Assembly: GCF_030466405.1 (NCBI RefSeq)
Contig: NZ_JAGGJF010000002.1
Span: 480,366 to 544,365, forward strand
Direction: 5' to 3'
DNA: 64,000 nucleotides
From: Pseudidiomarina terrestris
GTDB taxonomy: Bacteria > Pseudomonadota > Gammaproteobacteria > Enterobacterales > Alteromonadaceae
Shown here: in pieces, positions 38,768-47,259 of the stretch
Numbering within the stretch: position 1 is the stretch's first letter
How the letters are laid out: every line of letters begins with the position of its first letter
The notes under the pieces: model-generated
The model's input: the letters and a program-made list of their open reading frames with translations, nothing else
Databases searched by the model: none
Told to the model about the DNA's origin: nothing
Program-made: the position numbers and the translations under genes

Positions 38768-38819
38768 GTCATGGGGTGTCAGGGGTCGGAGGTTCAAATC
38801 CTCTCACGCCGACCAATTT
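38768..38819 (+). repeat. attR: 52-bp copy of the tRNA-Pro 3' end
   Basis: Exact copy of 23164-23215. It contains the tRNA from the anticodon stem to CCA but no 5' half, so it is not a working tRNA gene. It ends two bases before the stop codon of the neighbouring GTPase gene, which is left intact. Confidence 0.95.
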
Positions 38820-38820
38820 C

Positions 38821-40191
38821 TCACCTCTTGTTATCTGTTAATTCCCGTAAATACTTAGCTAACTCCTGAATAATCTTTTGCTTGTCCAAATCCGGCTGAT
38901 CCTGCATGACCGGCGCCAGGATTTTTTCAATGTTGCGGAACCCGTCGCGGGATAACCGGTGTTCTTTCGCAATCGCCACCGCATCTGTCGCAGCATGGCC
39001 ACGCTGACTGAGCTGCTCCAGCAAATACAACTGCCGCCCGGCAATGGTTGCCAAAGTAGCAGGGTCAACACCTAACTCACGCTCCCCCTGGATCCGTTGT
39101 TTAAGCTTTTCGCCGAAATGTCGCCAACTTTGATACAGCCCCCCGGCCGCAGCCCCTAAGGCAGCCGCCAGACCGAGACTCATGCCCCCAACCATCAAAT
39201 CGATACCAGCTCCTGCAGCAGCACCTGCACCGACACCAAAGCCGGTATCTTTACTCCAGACTTTAAGTGTGTCACTGGCAAACAAGTCATCATGCCATTG
39301 GCCCGAACCAATATCGACTAACTCGAACACCGCATCGTTCGGCAAAAAAGCAAAGCGCGCCAGCAAATCCTGAACCGCTTCATGCTCACGCCGTCGGACT
39401 CTGTTCTGTAACGCAGCAACCTCTCGCTCAAGCACATCTTCGTTAGCATCAAGGGGTACTCTGTGGCGCATGCCGGCAACATCGGTCAACATTTCAGCTA
39501 TCGCCTGTAAGGCGCGCTGACGGCGCTGCTCCCGCTCGCGGTAACGATGGGCAATTAACTTTTCTAACTTCGGTTGTGCACTGGGTAAAACCACCGCCAG
39601 ACTTTGTAGTAACTGCCGCTCGCCACCTTCAGGCGGAGTAACGGTGTCAAACGCCACCACTGCATGTAAATTCAACTTCGCTAACGCCTGCTGCCAGTCA
39701 CGCTCCCGATTCCCATGCGCGGCGGTAAAATTCAGGACCGGCAATAAGGGCTTACCGCAGCGGGCCAGCACATGCAGCTCATCCTGATATTTAGGCAACA
39801 CCGGGTCACGACAATCAATAACGTAGAAGGCAGCATCGGACTGCAGCAGTTGCCGCATGACTTTCGCTTCCTGAGCAAAGAGCGTCTCCGCCTCTGGCTG
39901 CGCCAGGAACGCGCGAATTTGCGCGGGTCCATCATGCCGATATTGCTCGCCGAGCTGGTCAAGTTCGGCATAGAGATCCGAGCCGGATTCTAATCCGGGC
40001 GTGTCGTAAAAACTCATGATTTGCGCTGTGTCTAAACTCACCCCTTGTTCAAGCACGTTACGCGTGGTACTTGGCCGTTGGTCCACTTCGCCGAACTCAC
40101 GGCTTTGTAATAAGGTCCGCAATAACGAGGTTTTGCCGGCGTTGGTATGACCGACCACCGCTATTTTTAACATGGGATCAGAGTGTGACAT
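38821..40191 (-). CDS. DUF3482-type GTPase
   Basis: A 456-aa P-loop GTPase of the Era/TrmE-like class with DUF3482 C-terminal region. G1 is VVGHTNAGKTSL at residue about 13, switch motif STTRNV, G3 FYDTPGLE, and a G4-like NFTA or NHxx segment that is not classical. The C-terminal half contains a glycine/alanine-rich hydrophobic hairpin (GAGAAAGAGIDLMVGGMSLG) that may insert in the membrane. The start MSHSDPMLKIAVVG follows GGAG at 7 nt; a longer start at 40212 overlaps the previous gene more. It overlaps the DUF2868 gene by 14 bp; the two families are usual neighbours. Cellular role unknown. Confidence 0.82.
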   Translation of the reverse strand: MSHSDPMLKIAVVGHTNAGKTSLLRTLLQSREFGEVDQRPSTTRNVLEQGVSLDTAQIMSFYDTPGLESGSDLYAELDQLGEQYRHDGPAQIRAFLAQPEAETLFAQEAKVMRQLLQSDAAFYVIDCRDPVLPKYQDELHVLARCGKPLLPVLNFTAAHGNRERDWQQALAKLNLHAVVAFDTVTPPEGGERQLLQSLAVVLPSAQPKLEKLIAHRYREREQRRQRALQAIAEMLTDVAGMRHRVPLDANEDVLEREVAALQNRVRRREHEAVQDLLARFAFLPNDAVFELVDIGSGQWHDDLFASDTLKVWSKDTGFGVGAGAAAGAGIDLMVGGMSLGLAAALGAAAGGLYQSWRHFGEKLKQRIQGERELGVDPATLATIAGRQLYLLEQLSQRGHAATDAVAIAKEHRLSRDGFRNIEKILAPVMQDQPDLDKQKIIQELAKYLRELTDNKR

Positions 40192-41500
40192 GATGAACTC
40201 CGTAACGATCAAGCAAGCTTTGCCACTGGCTCAGGTAGGTGTCGCCCTCGGTGGTCACTAGCTGTACCCGAAGGGTGCGGGTGAACGGGGCAAGTTTCGC
40301 TAAAAATCGTAAACTACTGCGATCAGGAGTCAGATTTGCCGCGATCCTCATTGCCACCTCTTGTCGCGGCTGCTGCTGCAACTCATCCAGCAATGCGCGC
40401 TTACGCGCATGACTGTCGATGACACCAAAATTAGCAGCTGCGGAGCCTTCGCCCCACTTTGGATTGGCTTCGTAATCGAGACTTGCAACGAGCTGGCCCT
40501 GGCCTTGCTCCGCGTAATTAAACTGCAGGCCTTCGTGCTGCTGGCCCTGATCAGGGTCAACCACCTGCGGCTGATGTTGCTGTTGACGCAGCGCCTGTAC
40601 CACCGCGACATGTCCCGGGGCGCGCTCGTCCAGACGCATGCGGCGTACTTTCACCGCAAACCAGACGAGACTGAGCAACACCAATAGCGCGCGTGGCAGG
40701 ATAGCGTAGACCAACACGCAGCTGGCCAGCCAGCGCCCCGCTAAATTGGCAAACTCGTTATCACCGCCGGATTCCGTCGGTAACGGCACCTGCGTATCGA
40801 ACAGCAGACCGGGGACTGAGTTCAGCAGCTCAGCGATCGCCACCAACTGTGGATGCTGCAAAATTGTCGTTGCCCAGTGGAACTGATAGTCATTAAAACT
40901 GAGATACAGCAGTAAGGTAAACCAACTACTGAGGCTGATGAGTAACCAGAAGCCGTGAGAGGCCAACGCCATTAGTGGGGCTAACAGGCGTTGTTGCTGC
41001 ACATGACGCAGCCAGGCTTCACTCAGTGTTATCGGGCGCTCACTCAAGCCGGACTGCTGCGACGTCTTAGTCCCCAGCCAATTCATCACCTGTAAGCCGA
41101 CAGCGGTAATACCGTGAGGCTTGTGGCTATTGAAATGAAGCAGGAGCCAGAGCAACAGCATAACTAGATTGGGTAACAACAGAAGAATCAGAGCGAACAA
41201 CAGTGACAACGGCTGCGCTTGGGTCAAAACAGCCTGGGTGGCCAGCATGCCAAGTATCAGCGCGGTAAAGCCCATAACCACCGTGAGTAACCGTCGGTTG
41301 CGTTGCCAGGCATTCAGCTGGGTTGCAGTGCCGCGCCGCTCAGCGATGCGCACAGCACGCGTAAGCAGCTGCTGACGGGTGCTTTGTGAGGCATCTAACT
41401 CGCGCAGATCCAGCGCTTGCAGCTGTTTCGGCAAATCGGCCTGATCGTGCTGACGTTGATACTCGGCTAACCAGAATTGTTCAAATCGCGAAAAAACCAA
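40178..41500 (-). CDS. DUF2868 membrane protein, partner of the DUF3482 GTPase
   Basis: About 440 aa with the DUF2868 pattern: a soluble N-terminus (FSRFEQFWLAEYQRQHDQ), two membrane helices near 80-130, further helices at about 195-220 and 265-290, and a C-terminal cytoplasmic domain ending DTYLSQWQSLLDRYGVHHVTL. I favour a TTG start at 41500 because GGAAGG lies 6 nt upstream; an ATG at 41548 would add 16 residues. The gene overlaps the GTPase gene by 14 bp, so the pair is coupled. The family's function is not known; conserved pairing suggests a membrane complex. Confidence 0.75.
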   Translation of the reverse strand: MVFSRFEQFWLAEYQRQHDQADLPKQLQALDLRELDASQSTRQQLLTRAVRIAERRGTATQLNAWQRNRRLLTVVMGFTALILGMLATQAVLTQAQPLSLLFALILLLLPNLVMLLLWLLLHFNSHKPHGITAVGLQVMNWLGTKTSQQSGLSERPITLSEAWLRHVQQQRLLAPLMALASHGFWLLISLSSWFTLLLYLSFNDYQFHWATTILQHPQLVAIAELLNSVPGLLFDTQVPLPTESGGDNEFANLAGRWLASCVLVYAILPRALLVLLSLVWFAVKVRRMRLDERAPGHVAVVQALRQQQHQPQVVDPDQGQQHEGLQFNYAEQGQGQLVASLDYEANPKWGEGSAAANFGVIDSHARKRALLDELQQQPRQEVAMRIAANLTPDRSSLRFLAKLAPFTRTLRVQLVTTEGDTYLSQWQSLLDRYGVHHVTL

Positions 41501-41579
41501 GGAGAGCCTTCCCTGTCCGATGGAGGAAGGTTTAAGATACTGGAGCAAACTAAGCAGGTAAAGAGGCTTTTACGGCCTG

Positions 41580-41816
41580 TTACAATCGCGTGCGTTGCTG
41601 GCAGCTTGCTGTTTGTAGTTGTTGGTCCACCGCAACGTAATGTCCATGCGGACACTCCAGTTTAAGTTGGGTCGGATCTTTTTCCGTAGCTTTGCGCTTC
41701 AGTTCGCCTGCAACCTGGCCTAAATCGACGTCTGGCATCAGGTGCGCGCCGAACCCGCCAACGTAATACTGGTAAAAGGCAGCGGCAAAAATAGCTACTA
41801 TCAATAACTTGCGCAT
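41580..41816 (-). CDS. Small secreted or anchored hypothetical protein
   Basis: 78 aa with an N-terminal hydrophobic segment (MRKLLIVAIFAAAFYQYYV) that could be a signal peptide or anchor, and a C-terminal part with LECPHGHYVAVDQQLQTASC. The paired cysteines and histidines may bind a metal or form a disulfide. No family recognised. GGAG lies 10 nt before the ATG. It is monocistronic. Confidence 0.55.
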   Translation of the reverse strand: MRKLLIVAIFAAAFYQYYVGGFGAHLMPDVDLGQVAGELKRKATEKDPTQLKLECPHGHYVAVDQQLQTASCQQRTRL

Positions 41817-41966
41817 TCTGTTTTAAACTCCACTAACGAAATGGGGCTATATAAGGTGTGCAAGCCCCATTACTCTAATAGCAGTGTATAAAAAAAATAC
41901 AAATTTATCCGTTAATTTTCGGTAAAGGAAGCGTTCCAAACCTGCTTATCAACGACGTTGCGCCAT

Positions 41967-42302
41967 TCATTCGCTTTTCTCAGCAAGCCTTACTGCCGTG
42001 CCATACACCAGCAACTCTGCCGCGCCCTGCGCCAGCATTGAAGTGGTAAAACGACAACTCACAATAGCATCGGCTCCTAACGCCCGCGCCTCATCCACCA
42101 TCCGATCCAGAGCTTGTTCCCGGCTTTCTGCCATAAGCTTGGTGTAATCATTGATTTCCCCACCGACAATATTGCGAAAGGATGCGAGAATATCGCGGCC
42201 AATATGCCGGGCACGAATGGTATTGCCACGGACGATACCGCACGTTGAAGCGATGGTCTCGCCGGGGATGGTTTCGGTGGTTACAACAGGAATGTTTTTC
42301 AT
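41967..42302 (-). CDS. YbjQ family protein (DUF74)
   Basis: A 111-aa YbjQ-type protein (E. coli YbjQ 107 aa), from a pentameric heavy-metal-binding-like family. Motifs are VTTETIPGE, GIVRGNTIRARHIGRDI, the NDYTKLMAESREQALDRM helix and ADAIVSCRFTTSMLAQG. The ligand is unknown. Its ATG overlaps the stop of the anti-sigma gene (ATGA), so it belongs to an ECF sigma-anti-sigma-ybjQ operon, an unusual neighbourhood. Confidence 0.88.
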   Translation of the reverse strand: MKNIPVVTTETIPGETIASTCGIVRGNTIRARHIGRDILASFRNIVGGEINDYTKLMAESREQALDRMVDEARALGADAIVSCRFTTSMLAQGAAELLVYGTAVRLAEKSE

Positions 42303-42739
42303 AATTTCACCTTTTTATAATTATCAGTTCTCGCTGCCATCACGCGCTGACGCGCCACATAAATGAAGAGTACAACGGCGCCCAGAATCATGGAGCCCAT
42401 TGCCAGCCTGACCCAAACTGGCAGTTGTGCATCGGTCAACAGCTGGTACCCCGCGTAACCGAGCAAGGGCAGCACGCCAAGTAGCAGCAACAGCCAGCCT
42501 AGCAGCGGCCAGAATCGCACCGCCCTGTTCACTGGTGGCTGGTGTAACGGATGGGTCGGAGCAATGCCCGCACGCAACTGCTGTTGCATACCTTCTAACT
42601 CGGTATACAGCCGCTGGCACTTTGCACACTCGGCTATATGCAGCTGTAAATGTTGCTGTTCCTGCTGGGTCAGCTCGCCATCGAGCGCCCCGCTTATCAG
42701 TGGTTCATACACCGCACATTTGCTAGCTTCGGTAGTCAT
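42299..42739 (-). CDS. Putative zinc-finger anti-sigma factor
   Basis: 146 aa from MTTEASKCAVYEPLISGALDGEL. The N-terminal domain has the zinc-binding anti-sigma pattern H-x3-C-x2-C (HIAECAKC near residue 37), followed by membrane helices at about 80-100 and 115-135. Anti-sigma factors of this class hold an ECF sigma factor at the membrane. The sigma gene overlaps by 17 bp upstream. The longer ORF start at 42835 lies entirely inside the sigma gene. Confidence 0.83.
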   Translation of the reverse strand: MTTEASKCAVYEPLISGALDGELTQQEQQHLQLHIAECAKCQRLYTELEGMQQQLRAGIAPTHPLHQPPVNRAVRFWPLLGWLLLLLGVLPLLGYAGYQLLTDAQLPVWVRLAMGSMILGAVVLFIYVARQRVMAARTDNYKKVKL

Positions 42740-43247
42740 CTGAGTCTTCCCCTGTTCGCCGTTTAAACTCGCTGCGTAACGCCAGCCGGGCTTTATGTAG
42801 CCGTGACATGACAGTGCCTTCGGCAATGCCAACAATTACCGCAATTTCCTTGTAGCTGCATTCATTGAGCTCGCGCAAAACGATCAAATCACGCAGCTCG
42901 AAGGGCAGTGCCGCCAGCGCCTCATAGACAGCGCCGGCCGTCTCCCGCAAAGTTGAATCGAGCGGTTCAGTCGGTGCTCTATGTGAGCCTAAAACGTCAT
43001 CATCGACATGCTTTCGCTGCCGTCGTAACTGATCAATGCACAAGTGTCGTACCACTTGTAAAAACCAGGCTTTAGCATTTTGCCGCGCGGGAAAGTGTGC
43101 CGTGGTCAGGACCTTTTCGGTGGCATCCTGCACCACGTCCGCCGCCCGTTGCGGACAACCTAACAGTTGCTCGGCAAGACGTTGAGCGCCACGGGTATGA
43201 GGCTCAATCATCTGCATTCGGGAGACGTGATCTGCCGCTAATGCCAC
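42723..43247 (-). CDS. ECF-type RNA polymerase sigma factor
   Basis: 174 aa with sigma region 2 (CPQRAADVVQDATEKVLTTA, then AWFLQVVRHLCIDQLRRQ) and region 4 (ALPFELRDLIVLRELNECSY, then EGTVMSRLHKARLALRSE). It lacks region 3, as ECF factors do. It directs a regulon that cannot be deduced here, and is probably held inactive by the adjacent zinc-finger membrane protein. First gene of the sigma/anti-sigma/ybjQ operon; starts ATGGCATTAGCGGC, with AAAAGGAAAG upstream. Confidence 0.92.
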   Translation of the reverse strand: MALAADHVSRMQMIEPHTRGAQRLAEQLLGCPQRAADVVQDATEKVLTTAHFPARQNAKAWFLQVVRHLCIDQLRRQRKHVDDDVLGSHRAPTEPLDSTLRETAGAVYEALAALPFELRDLIVLRELNECSYKEIAVIVGIAEGTVMSRLHKARLALRSEFKRRTGEDSDDYRS

Positions 43248-43331
43248 GGTTGCTTTCCTTTTTAATGAATCAGTTCTTAAGTTAAGACGCAGCGGGTACA
43301 GATTTTATTCTCTTTTTACAGGTCTTGGCAT

Positions 43332-45158
43332 CTATTCAGCAATAAAACCACCCGATTGGCGCGCCCATAAACTGGCATAAAGACCGTTATGCGCCAGCAG
43401 CTCAGCATGGGTGCCCTGCTCGACGATGCGCCCTTCATCCATCACCACCAATCGATCCATTGCGGCAATCGTCGACAGGCGGTGCGCTATGGCGATGACA
43501 GTTTTGCCTTCCATCAAGCGGTACAGGTTTTCCTGAATCGCGGCCTCGACTTCTGAGTCCAGTGCTGAAGTGGCTTCATCGAGAATTAAAATCGGCGCAT
43601 CTTTTAGCATGACCCTGGCAATGGCGATCCGTTGCCGCTGCCCACCAGAGAGTTTGACCCCGCGTTCCCCTACGTGTGCATCGTAACCACGGCGTCCCGC
43701 AGCATCCTCCAGATCAGCGATGAAAGTGGTGGCTTCAGCGCGAGCTGCGGCTTGCTCAATCATTTCATCACTGGCATCCGGTCGGCCGTATGCGATGTTG
43801 CCACGCACCGAGCGGTGGAGCAGCGAGGTGTCCTGGGTCACCATACCGATTTGCGCCCGCAGGCTGTCCTGGGTCACTTGCGAAATATCCTGCCCATCGA
43901 TGCTTATCTTGCCGGAATTCAATTCATAAAAACGCAGTAACAGATTCACCAGCGTTGATTTACCGGCACCCGAGCGGCCGACCAATCCAATCTTCTCTCC
44001 CGGGCGAATGTTTAAATTAAAATCACGTAATACGGGCTTATCGTCGGAGTAATGGAAGTTCACGTCAGCAAAGCTCACCTGCCCTTGCCGAACCTCAAGT
44101 GGCGGAGCCTGCTCCACATCCTGAATCACTTGCGGCACAGAGATCGTCTTAATACCATCTTGCACGGTACCAATGTTTTCAAACAGTGCCGACACTTCCC
44201 ACATGATCCACTGGCTCATGCCCCATAGCCGCAACACCAGGCTCAGCGCAACCGCAATGGCGCCAACGGTGATCAGCTCGCCAAGCCATAACCAGATAGC
44301 TAATGCTGCAACGCTGAACAGTAACAGCGAATTGAGCAGGTACAGACAGGTATAGAGTTTGGTGACCAGACGCATTTGTCGATGCACGGTGCCCAGAAAT
44401 TCGTCCATGCCGGCTTTGGCAAAGGCGCTTTCGCGCTGGGCATGGGAAAACAACTTCACGGTTTGAATATTAGTGTAACTGTCGACGATACGACCCGTCA
44501 TGATCGAGCGTGCATCGGCCTGCGCAGCAGCGACCTTACCGAGTTTGGGGACAAAATAGCGCAGCAGTATCACATAACAGCCGAGCCATGCCAGTAGCGG
44601 TAATGCCAGCCGCCAGTCTGCGGTGGCAACAATGACCACGGTACCAATGAAGTACACGCTGACGTAATTGAGTACATCAAATAACTTGATGACACTTTCA
44701 CGCACCGCCAGCGCCGTTTGCATTACCTTGGTGGCAATGCGCCCGGCAAACTCGTCCTGATAAAAGACCATGGACTGTTGCAGTAAATAGTTGTGCACCA
44801 ACCAGCGGATCCGCATGGGGTAATTACCAAGCAGTGATTGAAACGTAACCAATGAATGCATCACCACTAATGCCGGCAGCAGAATTAACACCACCGCGGC
44901 CATGCCGATCAGGTACCACAACTGATCACCAACAAAGCTTTCCCGCGACTGCTCGCTCAGCCAGTCAACAATATTGCCAATAAAGCTGAATAACCAGACC
45001 TCGGTGATGGCAATGGCCATCATCAACAGGCCAGCAATGAAGATATAAAGCCAGGCCCCCTGAGTATAGTGCCGGCAAAACGCGATCAAGCCTTTCGGTG
45101 GTTGCTCATGGGTGGGCGGCGGGAATGGATTTAAACGGTTTTCAAACCAACGAAACAT
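43332..45158 (-). CDS. ABC exporter, fused membrane and ATPase domains
   Basis: 608-aa half-transporter of the lipid A/multidrug type. Residues about 30-320 form six membrane helices; the ATPase domain has Walker A GRSGAGKSTLVN near 395, signature LSGGQRQRIAIARV and Walker B ILILDEATSALD, with the H-loop in AIAHRLSTI. It most likely works as a homodimer in the inner membrane. The substrate is not evident; family members export lipids, peptides or drugs. It is divergent from the cstA-like gene with a 130-bp gap. Confidence 0.93.
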   Translation of the reverse strand: MFRWFENRLNPFPPPTHEQPPKGLIAFCRHYTQGAWLYIFIAGLLMMAIAITEVWLFSFIGNIVDWLSEQSRESFVGDQLWYLIGMAAVVLILLPALVVMHSLVTFQSLLGNYPMRIRWLVHNYLLQQSMVFYQDEFAGRIATKVMQTALAVRESVIKLFDVLNYVSVYFIGTVVIVATADWRLALPLLAWLGCYVILLRYFVPKLGKVAAAQADARSIMTGRIVDSYTNIQTVKLFSHAQRESAFAKAGMDEFLGTVHRQMRLVTKLYTCLYLLNSLLLFSVAALAIWLWLGELITVGAIAVALSLVLRLWGMSQWIMWEVSALFENIGTVQDGIKTISVPQVIQDVEQAPPLEVRQGQVSFADVNFHYSDDKPVLRDFNLNIRPGEKIGLVGRSGAGKSTLVNLLLRFYELNSGKISIDGQDISQVTQDSLRAQIGMVTQDTSLLHRSVRGNIAYGRPDASDEMIEQAAARAEATTFIADLEDAAGRRGYDAHVGERGVKLSGGQRQRIAIARVMLKDAPILILDEATSALDSEVEAAIQENLYRLMEGKTVIAIAHRLSTIAAMDRLVVMDEGRIVEQGTHAELLAHNGLYASLWARQSGGFIAE

Positions 45159-45289
45159 AACTATCCTTTAGTGTACTAATTAAACAGCAACTCGACCTTG
45201 GTCGAATGTCCTAACCGCACCCGTCTGCAGTATCATGAAGCGGTTAATTTGTAAGCCTTTGACTTCATAGTAAACGAAAAAGGTACCAC

Positions 45290-46990
45290 ATGAACGCTAT
45301 TTTACTGATGTTGCTTGGTTTGGGTGGCATGTTCCTGGGCTATGTTTTCTACTCGAAATACGTCGCCGAAAAGATCTATAAGCTGGATCCGGATTTTCGT
45401 ACCCCTGCGCACGAGTTCGAAGACGGTATCGACTTTGTACCAACCAATAAATATGTACTTTGGGGACATCACTTCACTTCAGTAGCCGGCGCTGCACCTA
45501 TCATAGGCCCCGCAATCGCTGTGATTTGGGGCTGGGTGCCGGCATTCTTATGGGTCATCTTCGGTACCATTTTCTTTGCTGGTGTGCATGATGCTGGTGC
45601 TATCTGGGCTTCCAGCCGTAACCGCGCGCGCTCGATCGGCGCCTTAACCGGCGATGTGGTTGGCAAACGTTCGCAATCCTTGTTTATGATTGTCATCTTT
45701 TTAGTGTTACTGATGGTCAATGCGGTCTTCGCCACAGCAATTTCAGGTTTACTTATTAATTTCCCAAGTTCAGTGGTACCGGTTTGGGGCGCTATTTTCG
45801 TCGCCCTTATTATCGGCCAGATCATTTTCCGCAAATGGATGAACTTAGGAACTATATCCATTCTTGGCGTGCTCGCTTTATACGCTATGATCTTCGCCGG
45901 CCCTGAAGTTCCCCTGGCGTTGCCGGAAACAGTAATGGGTCTGTCGGATAATGCCAGCTGGATCCTAATTTTGTTTTTCTACGCTGCGATTGCCTCATTA
46001 TTACCGGTCTGGATGCTGTTACAGCCGCGCGATTATATTAACGGTTTACAACTGTTTATCGGCTTGTTCCTCATCTACGGTGCGGTCCTTATCAGTGGCC
46101 CTGAACTGGTTGCTCCGGCGTTTAATACCAATACCCCAGAGGGCACGCCGTCGCTGGTTCCATTACTCTTTGTCACCATTGCCTGCGGGGCAATATCAGG
46201 CTTTCATGGGCTGGTGGCGTCGGGCACCACGTCGAAACAGCTCGACAAAGAAACTGATGCACGCTTTGTCGGTTACTTTGGGGCTATTGGTGAAGGCTCG
46301 TTATCGCTAGCAACCATCATTGCTGTAACCGCCGGTTTTGCCACGCTCGCCGACTGGCAGGCGGTTTATCATAGCTTTGGCCAGGGTGGTGTTTCGGCAT
46401 TTGTATCCGGTGGCGCGCAAATTTTGCAGCAAGGGTTAAGTCTGGATGTGGAGATATCTGAAACCTTGCTGACGGTGATGGCGGTATTATTCGCCGGCAC
46501 CACGATGGACACCGGGATACGTCTGCAGCGTTATATCTTTCAGGAATGGGGTGGTATTTATAACATTAGCTGGATGCAGAAAGCCGCACCCGCAACCCTG
46601 CTCGCGGTGGGGTCGTGCTTAATTCTCGCGTTCGGCGCTGGTGGTGCTGATGGCACAGGTGGACTGGCAATATGGCCACTTTTTGGTACCACTAACCAAT
46701 TATTGGCAGGTTTAACATTATTGGTGATCACAACCATGTTGGTACGGCTGAAACGGCCCATGTATGTGACTTTGCTACCCCTGTTGTTTTTGTTGGTCAT
46801 GACCATCTATGCGCTGCTCATTCAACTGAAAGGTTTCTATGACCAAGCCGACTGGTTCCTGTTTAGTCTTGATCTGCTGGTACTTATAGCAGCGATCTGG
46901 ATTGCCCTCGAATCAGCTAGCGCACTGACCCGCATACGACGTGAGAACGCAGCTGAGAATGCGACGGAAGCCAAGGCGAAAGACTCATGA
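45290..46990 (+). CDS. CstA-like carbon starvation/peptide or pyruvate transporter
   Basis: 566-aa carrier with about 15 hydrophobic segments. It has the CstA family signature at the N-terminus (FYSKYVAEKIYKLDPDFRTP), GHHFTSVAGAAPIIGPAIAV and the later GLVASGTTSKQLDKETDARFVGYFG. It is shorter than E. coli CstA/BtsT (about 700 aa), belonging to the compact branch. CstA relatives carry peptides or pyruvate. A small Cys-Cys-ending gene overlaps its stop, and an ArsA-like ATPase follows, a trio that suggests a joint function. Confidence 0.88.
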   Translation: MNAILLMLLGLGGMFLGYVFYSKYVAEKIYKLDPDFRTPAHEFEDGIDFVPTNKYVLWGHHFTSVAGAAPIIGPAIAVIWGWVPAFLWVIFGTIFFAGVHDAGAIWASSRNRARSIGALTGDVVGKRSQSLFMIVIFLVLLMVNAVFATAISGLLINFPSSVVPVWGAIFVALIIGQIIFRKWMNLGTISILGVLALYAMIFAGPEVPLALPETVMGLSDNASWILILFFYAAIASLLPVWMLLQPRDYINGLQLFIGLFLIYGAVLISGPELVAPAFNTNTPEGTPSLVPLLFVTIACGAISGFHGLVASGTTSKQLDKETDARFVGYFGAIGEGSLSLATIIAVTAGFATLADWQAVYHSFGQGGVSAFVSGGAQILQQGLSLDVEISETLLTVMAVLFAGTTMDTGIRLQRYIFQEWGGIYNISWMQKAAPATLLAVGSCLILAFGAGGADGTGGLAIWPLFGTTNQLLAGLTLLVITTMLVRLKRPMYVTLLPLLFLLVMTIYALLIQLKGFYDQADWFLFSLDLLVLIAAIWIALESASALTRIRRENAAENATEAKAKDS

Positions 46991-47259
46991 AAATCACTGC
47001 TATACGGCGCTGGCTTTCCCGCGCAGGCGAACTTGCCAACGAGTACTACAATGCCCCCTACCGCGCCGCGGTAGCGCGGGCTAAACGCGAACAGGATGAC
47101 CTCTTTATGCTCTACGTTTATGCGGAAATGATGGGTATTCCCAATCCTGCCAGTTACTACACTCTTGAGCTACAGCCCTTACTGCTGGAACAATTTCATG
47201 AATGGCATTTACGCATGGGCATGGAACATTCGCCATTCGATGAGTTCAGGTGTTGTTGA
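46987..47259 (+). CDS. Small protein ending in Cys-Cys (cory-CC-star-like)
   Basis: 90 aa, overlapping the cstA stop by 4 bp. It has Tyr-rich YYNAPYRAAVARAKREQDDLFMLYVYAEMMGIPNPASYYT and a C-terminus ending FDEFRCC just before the stop. It resembles what I know as the cory-CC-star family, small proteins ending in two cysteines next to CstA-like carriers and ArsA-like ATPases; that naming is from memory and unchecked. The cysteines could be lipidated or metal-binding. Its stop and the next ATG overlap as TGATG. Confidence 0.7.
   Translation: MKITAIRRWLSRAGELANEYYNAPYRAAVARAKREQDDLFMLYVYAEMMGIPNPASYYTLELQPLLLEQFHEWHLRMGMEHSPFDEFRCC

Larger units (their letters stand above)
23164..38819. mobile_element. 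Integrated element carrying type I restriction-modification and a primase-helicase
   Basis: 15.6 kb between perfect 52-bp repeats in tRNA-Pro(GGG). It contains an integrase next to the right repeat, an AlpA-like regulator, a primase-helicase and an hsdMSR operon with three extra genes. There are no phage structural genes or conjugation genes. The layout (int, AlpA, primase-helicase, cargo) resembles small phage-satellite or P4-like integrative elements, but no packaging gene identifies it as such. Several genes are visibly more AT-rich than the flanking chromosome. Confidence 0.93.

Noticed and set aside
38768..38819. A second tRNA-Pro gene
   Set aside because: Only the 3' 48 nt of the tRNA are present; there is no 5' acceptor strand or D arm. 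It is the attR repeat.
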